Of a DNA stretch of 64,000 nucleotides, positions 16,381 through 23,833 are shown one piece after another. Location of the stretch: contig NZ_JAQNDM010000002.1 in assembly GCF_028368975.1 (NCBI RefSeq), forward strand, positions 744,001 through 808,000, read 5' to 3'. This stretch comes from Stigmatella ashevillena. Lineage in GTDB: Bacteria > Myxococcota > Myxococcia > Myxococcales > Myxococcaceae. Numbering within the stretch: position 1 is the stretch's first letter; every line of letters begins with the position of its first letter. Under the pieces are notes generated by a model. That model did not search any database. It saw only the letters and a list, made by a program, of their open reading frames with translations, and was not told the origin of the DNA. The position numbers and the translations under genes were made by a program.

Positions 16381-17118
16381 CTACATACAAATGCCCGGCG
16401 TTCCCGGAATCACCATGCAGTTGTTGCTGGCGCACTGTGCGTTGCTCGTGCAGGGCATCCCCATGGCGCCCGAGCTGCAGAACCCCACCACGGCATTGGC
16501 GAAGGGCTTCACGCAGCTCCAGTTGGAGGGGCACTGCGCGTTGTCCTTGCAGAGCCCCTCCATGCAGAAGCGGGCCTTGCCAGGAATGTAACCGTCGTTG
16601 CAGAGGGCACCGAACTGCCCCGTCGGGCACATGCCGCTCTCCGGGCACGGAGGGAACGAGGCGCAGTAGGCATCCGCCTGGGTGGCGTTCTCCTCGTTGG
16701 GATCACTGCAGATGGCGTACTTGTCACAGCCATCGTCCGCGGAGCCCGCCTTGTCCGGGCTGCACGTGGGCTTCACCTCGGGCGGCTTCAGGCTGCAGAA
16801 ACCCTTGAGGCACATCTGAGAAGCAGCGCACTGACTGTCCGAAGAGCAGGTCGGCACCGACTTGTTCTTGCAGAAGTACAGCGGCCCCACGTCCTGGGTG
16901 TCGCAATACATGTCGCTGCCACAATTGCTGTTCGACGTGCAGCCAAGGGCACAGATGCCATTGAAGCAGAACTGCCCGTCCGGGCACTTGACCGAGGCAC
17001 TGCACAAACCTGCGGGCAGCTCATCATCACCCCCGCCACCCCCGCCTCCATCCCCGCCTTCCGAATCGCTACACGCCACTGCCAGTACAGCGAACACAGC
17101 CAACATCGTCCGTTTCAC
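16381..17118 (-). CDS. Cysteine-rich putative lipoprotein
   Basis: 245 aa from a GTG at 17118 (VKRTMLAVFAVLAVAC), with GGAGA seven bases upstream. The lipobox is A-V-A-C, followed by an Asp/Gly-rich spacer (SDSEGGDGGGGGGGDDE) typical of surface lipoproteins. The mature protein has repeated modules CPDGQFCFNGICALGC, SNCGSDMYC, SQCAASQMCLKGFC, AQCPSNWSC and AQCASNNC. It is related in style to the following Cys-rich gene. A candidate sigma-54 promoter lies about 61 bases upstream (17179-17193). The cell-surface role is unknown. Confidence 0.8.
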   Translation of the reverse strand: MKRTMLAVFAVLAVACSDSEGGDGGGGGGGDDELPAGLCSASVKCPDGQFCFNGICALGCTSNSNCGSDMYCDTQDVGPLYFCKNKSVPTCSSDSQCAASQMCLKGFCSLKPPEVKPTCSPDKAGSADDGCDKYAICSDPNEENATQADAYCASFPPCPESGMCPTGQFGALCNDGYIPGKARFCMEGLCKDNAQCPSNWSCVKPFANAVVGFCSSGAMGMPCTSNAQCASNNCMVIPGTPGICM

Positions 17119-17178
17119 GTGGTTGTCTCCAGATGTCTCGCGCATCGGCCCTTGCCGGCACGGACACCTCTCCCCATC

Positions 17179-17193
17179 GCAAGCCCGAGGCCA
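17179..17193 (-). promoter_or_regulatory. Candidate sigma-54 (-24/-12) promoter
   Basis: On the minus strand TGGCCTCGGGCTTGC has the invariant GG and GC separated by exactly ten bases, the core of the consensus TGGCAC-N5-TTGCW, with TGGC and TTGC intact. It is 61 bases upstream of the GTG of the Cys-rich lipoprotein gene, a suitable distance. A sigma-54 activator gene lies immediately upstream. Short match; could be chance in GC-rich DNA. Confidence 0.45.
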
Positions 17194-17277
17194 AGGGCCG
17201 TGGGCGCGCGGGAACAGCCCAGTTCCGCGGGGTTAGGCGCCACAGCCCCTCCGGGAGAGCACCCTTCCGGAGGGAAA

Positions 17278-17295
17278 CGTGCCAGTTCTGGCACG
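17278..17295. promoter_or_regulatory. Perfect inverted repeat, candidate enhancer site
   Basis: CGTGCCAG-TT-CTGGCACG is an 8-bp perfect dyad with a 2-base centre, an arrangement usual for dimeric activator binding. It lies between the end of the sigma-54 activator gene and the candidate -24/-12 promoter, about 85 bases upstream of the latter, within the typical distance of an upstream activating sequence. Confidence 0.5.
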
Positions 17296-17335
17296 CGCGG
17301 AGCCACCTCCCAGGGCCCCACCTGTCATAGGGGGC

Positions 17336-19069
17336 TCAGCCCTCTTCTCCCAGATAGCGGAACAGCGAGCGCAGCCCGATTCCGAGCGCTTGTGCCGCGT
17401 CCTTCTTGCTCCCGCCACTGCGGGCGATGGCCTCGCGCACGTACCGCTGCACGAAGGCATCCCGGGCCTCATCCAGCGGCGTCAGGGGCGCGGAGTCTCC
17501 CCCCAGCTCCAAGTCTTCGGGCCCCAACAGCTCCCCCGAGGCCAGCACCGCCGCGCGCCGCACCCGCGACACCAACTCGCGCACGTTGCCTGGAAAAGGG
17601 TGCCCTCTCAGCGCCTCGGTGGCCTTCTGGGTGAAGCCCCGGGCTCTCCGGCCCTCCTGGGACAAGACATGGTGGGCGATGAGCAGCACGTCGTCGCCTC
17701 GCTCGCGCAAGGGCGGCACCTCCACCCGGACCTCGTCCAGCCGGAACAGCAGGTCCGAGCGGAAGGTGCCCTGTTCCACCATCCCCTGGAGCGGCTTGTG
17801 CGAGGCCGAGACAACGCGCATGTCCACCTTGCGCGCCCGGCTCTCCCCCAGCCGTGTCACCTCCCGCTCCTGGACCACCCGCAGCAACCGGGACTGGAGC
17901 GACAGGGGCATGTCTCCGATTTCATCGAGGAAGAGCGTGCCCCCTTCCGCGGCCTCCACCAGCCCCGCCCGGTCCGAACCCGCCCCCGAGAAGGCGCCCC
18001 GCGCGTGCCCGAACAGCTCCCGCTCGATGAGAGACTCGGGCAGCGCCGCGCAGTTGATGGCCACCAGCCGCCCGCGCCGCCCGCTGCGCCGGTGCAGCGC
18101 CCGGGCCACCCACTCCTTGCCCGTGCCCGTCTCGCCCTGGATCAGCACGTTGAGCGAGGTGGGGCCCAGCCGTTCCACCTGCCGGTACAGCTGGCGCATG
18201 GCCGACGATTCGCCGATGAGCCCTTCGAAGGTGGCGGCCTCGATCCGCTTCGTGAGGCTGTCCACTTGAGCGCGCAGCTCGGTCAGCTCGCGCGAGGTGG
18301 CCAACAGCAGCGCCGCCAGGGAGGAGAGCGCCATGGCCTCCTCCAGATCGCTGGAGGCGAAGGGAGGGCTGCCCACCCGCCGCCCCAGGTAGATGGCCGC
18401 GAGGGAAGGCCCCACGCGCAGGGGCAACACCAACGTGGAGGTGAGTTTGAGGGCGACCACGCTGGGGGCTCCGCGCAGCCCCGCGTCCGCGGCCACGTCC
18501 GGCACCCACACGGGCGCCCCCGAGGCCATCACCCGGTCCACCAAGCTGTCCACCACCGCGGCCTCCGGAACGGGCCCCGTGGAGCACAGCACCTGGCGCC
18601 GCTCCCCTTCCATCCAAACGAGGAAGCCCACGTCCGCGCCCGCCGTCTCCGTCAGCCCCCGCATGGCGGCTTCCAGCAGCTCGGCCGCGGGGCGCTGCAC
18701 CAGCAGCCGCGCCGCGAAGTCCGCCAGCACCGTGGCGAGTCGCCCCGAGGAAGCGGGCTCGGCCAGGGCGTTCGCTCTGGGCGGGGCCTCCTCGGCCGAG
18801 ACCAGGGTGAGGACGGCGCTGCCCACGGAGAAGGCATCGCCCGGAACGAGCATCGCCACCTCCACCCGTTTGCCGCGCACCCGCACGTCACAGCCCTTGC
18901 TCGCCGGAGACACCGACCAGCCATGGCCGTCCCGGAACAACAAGGCGTGGCTGGGCTTCACCCCGGACGCGGCGAGGACGACATCACAGGCAGCATCGGT
19001 GCCCACGGACACCACCGGCTTTTCCAGGGGAAGGCGGCGGCCATCGGGGAGGAGCAGAAGAACCGGCAT
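17336..19069 (-). CDS. Sigma-54-dependent transcriptional activator with FHA and GAF domains
   Basis: 577 aa. FHA domain at residues 5-92 (SVGTDAACDVVL ... KPSHALLF), GAF-like domain about 110-260, AAA+ sigma-54 activator domain about 283-510, and a Fis-type helix-turn-helix at the end (GGSKKDAAQALGIGLRSLFRYLG). Walker A is GETGTGKE (312-319) and Walker B GTLFLDEIGD. The sigma-54 contact loop is GAFSGA (358-363), not the usual GAFTGA; the Ser variant occurs in this family. FHA suggests control by a phosphothreonine, hence by a Ser/Thr kinase. Start at 19069. Probable targets are the Cys-rich lipoprotein genes downstream. Confidence 0.93.
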   Translation of the reverse strand: MPVLLLLPDGRRLPLEKPVVSVGTDAACDVVLAASGVKPSHALLFRDGHGWSVSPASKGCDVRVRGKRVEVAMLVPGDAFSVGSAVLTLVSAEEAPPRANALAEPASSGRLATVLADFAARLLVQRPAAELLEAAMRGLTETAGADVGFLVWMEGERRQVLCSTGPVPEAAVVDSLVDRVMASGAPVWVPDVAADAGLRGAPSVVALKLTSTLVLPLRVGPSLAAIYLGRRVGSPPFASSDLEEAMALSSLAALLLATSRELTELRAQVDSLTKRIEAATFEGLIGESSAMRQLYRQVERLGPTSLNVLIQGETGTGKEWVARALHRRSGRRGRLVAINCAALPESLIERELFGHARGAFSGAGSDRAGLVEAAEGGTLFLDEIGDMPLSLQSRLLRVVQEREVTRLGESRARKVDMRVVSASHKPLQGMVEQGTFRSDLLFRLDEVRVEVPPLRERGDDVLLIAHHVLSQEGRRARGFTQKATEALRGHPFPGNVRELVSRVRRAAVLASGELLGPEDLELGGDSAPLTPLDEARDAFVQRYVREAIARSGGSKKDAAQALGIGLRSLFRYLGEEG

Positions 19070-19131
19070 GCGGAATGCCAGCGTAGCGTCTTTTACTTGA
19101 GCTGAAGGGTGTGCTCCGTAACGGCCCCTTG

Positions 19132-20130
19132 CTACTCGATCCGTAACGTCATCGTGCCTGGCTGAGTATACGTGAAGGTCCCTGTGTCCACGAACTGGCG
19201 GGACTGCATGTACCGGCGGGCGCGGAGGAAGGGCAGCCAGACGCGCTTGCCCACACGCACCTGGGACTCTTCCATCTTCTGCCGCAGCACCCACGTCCCT
19301 CCCAGTCGCCGCACCAACACGTCCCCGAGGTAGGCCCCGAGCGCGGGTGCGGTATGCCCATCGATGAGTTGCCGCTCGTACCTCTCCGGGAAGTTCTCCC
19401 GCCAGAAGTAGAAGTCCAGGTCCGTGAGAGACTCGGGCGTCTTGTCCATGATGGACGGCACCTTCGTGTGCAGCCCTGCCACGAGGCCTTCGGACAGGTC
19501 TCCGTAGGAAGCGAGAACACGCTCCGGATTCTCCACGTCCGAGGGAAGGGCGGCTGGGAGCTACTTCTCCGGCTCCGGAGGCCGGAAGGCGTTGAACTCG
19601 GCAATCTTCCGTTGCCGCTCGCTAATGGCGAACTCGTCCGGTAGCCGCGAGAGGAACGGCGCCACGTCCGGGTGGAAGCGCGGCGCCACTGGGGCGAGCG
19701 CGGCGCTACGCTCCCTCAGCCTGCGCAACACCCTGTCGAAGTCGAGGTCTGGCCTCAGGTGCACATGGGCTCGGGCCTGCGCCACGCGCGCCTCCTCACT
19801 GTCGAAGTCGGCGGCAGTGGGACGCAGCACCAAGAAAACGGAGCCGTTGGGAAGCTCCTCCACGAGGTGCGCAGGCGTCGAGAGCATCCGCTCACGACCT
19901 ACCGTCTCCACTGGCTTCGGGCCAAAGACATTTAGCCAGAACAACTCATAGATCTTGTCGAATCCATCCCTGCGAGAGGTCCTTCCATCACGACCGAAGT
20001 AGGGAGCCCCTGCGAGTTGCCTATCCGCCATGCCATGGGCCATGGCGTAGTCCACTAGATAGTGCGCAGCCAATGTCCTGTGTTGGGCTGCGCGGCCGCG
20101 TGCAAGCTGCCGCCGCGCAGGGCGCCTCAT
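19132..20130 (-). pseudogene. Conserved myxobacterial-type protein interrupted by one in-frame amber codon
   Basis: Two adjacent open segments (20130-19561 and 19536-19132) lie in the same frame. The whole 999-base stretch reads through except for a TAG at 19561-19563 (codon 190), inside FRPPEPEK-stop-LPAALPSDVENPERV. The context suggests an original TGG (Trp), since I recall related proteins reading PPEPEEWLPAALP. The first part has GAPYFGRDGRTSRRDGFDKIYELFWLN, the second SLTDLDFYFWRENFPERYE and VRVGKRVWLPFLRARRYM. Function unknown; I recall many paralogues in myxobacteria. It may be a recent pseudogene, a sequencing error, or two polypeptides. Confidence 0.72.
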
Positions 20131-20143
20131 TGGCGGAGTGTAC

Positions 20144-20383
20144 CTACGCCTTCGTCCAGGACGTACCGTTGGACCAGGCGATGGTGTCGCCGTTGACGAG
20201 AACCCCCGTTACGGCCACCTGGGCGTCCTTGAAGTCCACGCTGATCACCGGGCTGTTCAAAGCGATCTCGAAGCCGGTAAAAGGCCCCCGGACACTGTTG
20301 TACTTCACGGTCACGATGTTGTTGGCCTCGGTGATGTCGATCAGGGTGCCGTCACTGTTCCACTTTCCCGTAAACGCGCTCAT
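20144..20383 (-). CDS. Small beta-rich hypothetical protein
   Basis: 79 aa, no signal peptide. It begins MSAFTGKWNSDGTLIDITEAN and ends DTIAWSNGTSWTKA. Alternating short strands with G-x-W near the start and I-x-W-S-N-G-T-x-W at the end resemble small lipocalin- or avidin-like barrels, or half of one; this is pattern impression, not homology. Upstream DNA carries GAGACAC as a weak ribosome site and a 7-bp inverted repeat (20407-20413 with 20429-20435). It precedes the amber-interrupted gene by 13 bases. Its base composition is less GC-rich than its neighbours, which may indicate acquisition. Confidence 0.7.
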   Translation of the reverse strand: MSAFTGKWNSDGTLIDITEANNIVTVKYNSVRGPFTGFEIALNSPVISVDFKDAQVAVTGVLVNGDTIAWSNGTSWTKA

Positions 20384-21270
20384 TGAAGTGTCTCCTGTAC
20401 TGGTTCACCAAGAACCGCCTCTTGTGGCTCTTGGTAGAAGCCACGTTGCCACCCGAACTGTCTCGGTGCTGTGAAGCGCATCATTCCTTATGAGTGAAAT
20501 GATTCACAGCACAGTCGGTACAAACTAACTGTTCGCCGTGCCCTGTGAGGGCTGCGGAATGTGATGGTGCCCGGCTTCTCGATGGCGGCCAGCGCCGCGC
20601 GCAGCAAATAGTCGCCCGGATCCTCACCGCACAGCTTGGCCGTCTCGATGAGCGAGTAGAAGAGAGCTGCCACCTCGGTGCCGCGCTGGGACTTGCTGCC
20701 GTAGTGGTTCTTGCGGCCGAGCACCACGTCGCGCAGTTGGCGCTCCACGTGGTTGTGTGATGCCTGGAGGTACCCATGGACCCGTAGGGTGAGAGTCCCG
20801 AAGCGGCAACAGGTCGAAGCCGCATAGCTGGGGTGGCGCTCGCGGGGGAGATGCCCGAGAGCGAAGCCCACCGACAAAGTCCCGCCCTGGGCGGGATGAG
20901 CGAGTGCGCGGGCCGTAACGACGCGATGAACGGCCGGTCGAGGCCCCGTAAGCAGATAGGTTCCGAGCGCTGAGTCACCACAATCATGGCGAAGGCCGCA
21001 GGTCCGTTCCGAAGTTGACCAGGGGAAGGACCGCTCGGCGGGGTAAAGGCCACGGCACGTGCACAAGGCCATGGGTTGAAACAGGGAAGGGCTCCTCGCC
21101 CCGCGGAGAAAGCCCGCGGAAGCAAGGTAGCCGGGCGAGCCGAAAGGTGAAGCCCGGCGAAGGCGAGAGCCCGACGGATGGGTCCGTAGTAGCTGCGAAG
21201 CGGGGTAACGCCCGTGGAGCGAAGGGGCCCTACCGGAGGCATTCCGAGGGAGGAGCGAGGCAGGAGCGGG

Positions 21271-22581
21271 ATGACAAAGCCCACCATCAGTCTGCAGGAG
21301 CTTCGAACGAGGATAGGCCATCAGGCGAAATCCGCCCCGATGCATCGTTTCTGGGGAATGTACGTTCACCTCACCCGGCTGGAGACCCTCGAAGCCGCCT
21401 ACCTCGAAGCCCGCCACAATGGCGGTGCTCCCGGGGCGGACGGCGTGACGTTCGAGGCCATCGAGAGCCAGGGACGCGGCGAGTTCCTGTCGGAGCTCGC
21501 ACGGGAGTTGGAGGAGGAGCGGTACACCCCCAAGCCGTACCGACGAAGAGAGATTCCAAAGGAGGGCGGCAAGGTCCGCACCATCTCGATTCCAACGATT
21601 CGAGACCGGGTGGTCCAAGGCGCGCTTCGGTTGCTGCTGGAACCCGTCTTCGAAGCCGACTTCTCGGCACATTCGTTCGGGGCGAGACCTGGGCGCTCGG
21701 CACATCAGGCCGTGGACGAAGTGCGCAAGGGGATGAACCACCAGAAGCACCTGGCCGTGGATGTGGACTTGAAGTCCTTCTTCGACACCATTCGGCACGA
21801 CCGGATGATGGAGAAGGTGGCGCGCAGAGTCCAAGACGGCCGAGTGCTCGCCCTGGTGAAGCAATTCCTGAAGAGCACGGGTGGGTGCGGAATCCCGCAA
21901 GGGTCTCCGCTCTCGCCGCTGTTGGCCAACGTGGCGCTGAACGACTTGGACCACGCCCTGGGGAAGGGCAAAGGTTATCTCACCTATGTGAGGTACCTCG
22001 ATGACATGGTGGTGCTCACCTTCAACTCGAAGCGAGGATGGAGGTGGGCGGAGCGTGCGCTGGAGCGCATCCGCGAAGAAGCGGAGGCCATCGGCGTGCA
22101 GCTGAACAAGGAGAAGACCCGGACGGTGTTGCTGACCGAGAAGGGGGCCATGTTCGCGTTCCTCGGCTTCGAGTTCCGCTGGAAGCCGAACCCCACCATC
22201 CGGAAGGGGTATGCACACACGAGCCCGCGAAAGAAGAAGCTCACCGAGGTCCTCCGCAAGGTCAGGGATGTCCTCCACGGCAGCCGGCACCTGTCGGTGC
22301 AGGAGGCGGTGGTCCAAGTCAACCCGGTCCTTCGCGGTTGGGTGAACTACTTCCGAGTGGGGAACTCGAGCCGAGCATTCGACAAGGTGAAGTGGCAGGT
22401 CGAACTCAAGGTGAGACGGTTCGCGGTGAAGAAACTGAAGCGAAGGGGCTTCGGCTGGACGAGGTGGAGTAGCGACGTCGTGTACAGGATGTGGGGTCTC
22501 TTCAACGACTACCGCATCCGGTACTACACCGCCGCGAAAGCGGGCGCCCTGCCGAAAGGAATCATAACCCCGATGAGATGA
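21271..22581 (+). CDS. ltrA: Group II intron-encoded reverse transcriptase/maturase
   Basis: 436 aa from ATG 21271 (GGAG nine bases upstream). Reverse-transcriptase blocks are clear: NGGAPGADGVTFEAIE, KVRTISIPTIRDRVVQGAL, HSFGARPGRSAHQAV, DVDLKSFFDTI, GIPQGSPLSPLLANVAL and the catalytic Y-L-D-D (RYLDDMVV; YADD is more common). The maturase domain X follows (QVNPVLRGWVNYFRVGNSS). There is no C-terminal HNH endonuclease, so mobility would use a replication-associated or other nick. The protein acts with the intron RNA as a ribonucleoprotein in splicing and retrohoming. It appears intact, though its intron sits in a dead IS. Confidence 0.95.
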   Translation: MTKPTISLQELRTRIGHQAKSAPMHRFWGMYVHLTRLETLEAAYLEARHNGGAPGADGVTFEAIESQGRGEFLSELARELEEERYTPKPYRRREIPKEGGKVRTISIPTIRDRVVQGALRLLLEPVFEADFSAHSFGARPGRSAHQAVDEVRKGMNHQKHLAVDVDLKSFFDTIRHDRMMEKVARRVQDGRVLALVKQFLKSTGGCGIPQGSPLSPLLANVALNDLDHALGKGKGYLTYVRYLDDMVVLTFNSKRGWRWAERALERIREEAEAIGVQLNKEKTRTVLLTEKGAMFAFLGFEFRWKPNPTIRKGYAHTSPRKKKLTEVLRKVRDVLHGSRHLSVQEAVVQVNPVLRGWVNYFRVGNSSRAFDKVKWQVELKVRRFAVKKLKRRGFGWTRWSSDVVYRMWGLFNDYRIRYYTAAKAGALPKGIITPMR

Positions 22582-22593
22582 CGCCTTCGCGGC

Positions 22594-22626
22594 GAGCCGG
22601 ATGCGGGAAATCCGCCTGTCCGGTTC
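22594..22626 (+). ncRNA. Group II intron domain V
   Basis: GAGCCGG (22594-22600) pairs with CCGGTTC (22620-22626) with a GAAA-containing inner hairpin, the compact 33-34 nt catalytic hairpin of group II introns. A GGGGACCGG/CCGGTCCCC pairing further downstream probably closes domain VI before the 3' border near 22741. Confidence 0.85.
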
Positions 22627-23407
22627 GATGAGGCGGGGACCGGAGACGGAGTGATGGCGCGCTCTACACGGGCACGAAGCCGGAAACGGCGGACACAGCC
22701 AAGGGCAGCCTGCACACCACCGCGCCGGTCCCCGACCCGACTATCCAACGGCACCCCGGGGTTGTGCAGGAACACCGTCAGCCCGTTCCACAGCTCCAGC
22801 AAGTACTCAAGCGCCTTGCGAAAGGTGCTGTCGGGCAGCGCCTTCTGAGACGACGCCCAAGCCTTGATGCGCTCCACCAGCGGGGCCGACTGCTGCTGTC
22901 GCACGGTGCGCCGATGGGCCAGCGCGTCCTGTTGCGCCTGTCCTTCCAACGCGTGCCAGTCAGGCAAGTCCTCCTCAATGGCATACAGTTTTCCGATGAG
23001 CTCCAACACCTGCTGGCAGCAAGGATCGACCTTTAGCGCCTACACGAACTTGCGTCGCACGTGCGCCCAACAGAAAGGCCAGGGTCGCCTTGACGGGCTC
23101 GTTCGCACCGGGCTTTGTGGCCGCCTGGTAGGCCGCATACCCATTCACCACGACGACGCCCGCGTAGTCCCCGAACACGGTTTGGGCCGTAGCCCCGAAG
23201 CAGCTGGGCAGAATCCGGTGGTACACCGTGTCGGGCGAGGCCACCGTCCTCGCGTACCACTTCTTCCCGGGCCCCTTGTCCAACAGGAACCAGCGTGTCT
23301 CATCCGCGTGCAGCTTTGAGCACCTGCCCGCCCAACTGTTGCTCCACCCAGCGCGCTCAGCCCGTCGAACCCCTTGATCGAGCTACAGCCCGATAAAGGT
23401 TGATGTC

Positions 23408-23779
23408 CTACGAGCGCACGCGCTTCCCGAAGGGCGCCAGGGCCAGCATCGCGAGCTTCACGTGCTGGATGGCGAAGGGAATGCCGATGATCGTCACCGC
23501 CAGGCCCAGGGCCAGTCCGAGATGGCTCAGGAAGATCCAGATGCCGGCAACGATGATCCAGAAGACATTCAGCACGCAGCCGACAGGGTTGGCCCCTGGC
23601 TCATCGAGGATGTCTTTGCCGAAAGGCAGCAGCCCGAGCCAGGCGAGCTTGAAGCACTGCAACCCAAAGGGAATCCCAACGATGGTGAGGCAGAGCAGCA
23701 AGCCTCCGAGCAAGTACTCAAGCCAGATGATGAAACCACCGCCGAACACAACCCAGAGGACATTCAGGAGCAGGCGCAT
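23408..23779 (-). CDS. YccF-family inner membrane protein
   Basis: 123 aa with two repeated YccF-type units: LNVLWVVFGGGFIIWLEYLLGG with LCLTIVGIPFGLQCFKLAWLGLLPFGK, and LNVFWIIVAGIWIFLSHLGLALGLAVTIIGIPFAIQHVKLAMLALAPFGK. The internal duplication V-G-I-P-F-x-x-Q-x-x-K-L-A is the family hallmark (DUF307). Three to four membrane helices. Function unknown in all organisms. It lies just outside the IS66 remnant and appears intact, 55 bases from the next minus-strand gene. Confidence 0.92.
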   Translation of the reverse strand: MRLLLNVLWVVFGGGFIIWLEYLLGGLLLCLTIVGIPFGLQCFKLAWLGLLPFGKDILDEPGANPVGCVLNVFWIIVAGIWIFLSHLGLALGLAVTIIGIPFAIQHVKLAMLALAPFGKRVRS

Positions 23780-23833
23780 GGCATCAGCTTAACGCCTGTC
23801 CCGGCCAGGAGCAGTGGGATGGCCCTCTGCCCC

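Larger units (their letters stand above)
20757..22741 (+). mobile_element. Group II intron inserted antisense in an IS66 transposase gene
   Basis: About 1985 bases. The 5' part has ribozyme-type sequence, an intron-encoded reverse transcriptase follows, and a domain V is present near the 3' end. Borders were placed where removing the insert restores the transposase frame: joining the flanks on the minus strand gives V-P-L-D-N-N-H-V-E-R-Q, the conserved IS66 motif. The element then starts GTGAT and ends AC, as group II introns end in AY; GUGYG would be expected at the 5' end, so the borders may be off by about two bases. It lies antisense to the transposase, so it cannot splice from transposase mRNA. 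Confidence 0.88.
20488..23395 (-). pseudogene. Degenerate IS66-family transposase genes (tnpB fragment fused to tnpC), split by group II intron
   Basis: On the minus strand from right to left: an IS66 TnpB-like scrap FDGLSAL (23369-23349), shifted by one base into VEQQLGGQVL (23347-23318); then TnpC starting inside its DDE domain at LHADETRWFLLDKGPGKKWY. TnpC continues through VFGDYAGVVVVNGYAAY to a single-base insertion in an A-run (23074-23076) and an amber codon (23040-23042), then LELIGKLYAIEEDLPDWHAL and GLTVFLHNPGVPLD. The group II intron follows, then NHVERQLRDVVLGRKNHYGS to a stop at 20488. Loss of the TnpB/TnpC junction plus three further lesions make it inactive. Terminal repeats were not found. 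Confidence 0.88.

Noticed and set aside
20407-20435. ACCAAGA/TCTTGGT inverted repeat upstream of the small beta-rich gene
   Set aside because: Seven-base arms with a 15-base loop are expected often by chance, and no regulator or terminator role is apparent.
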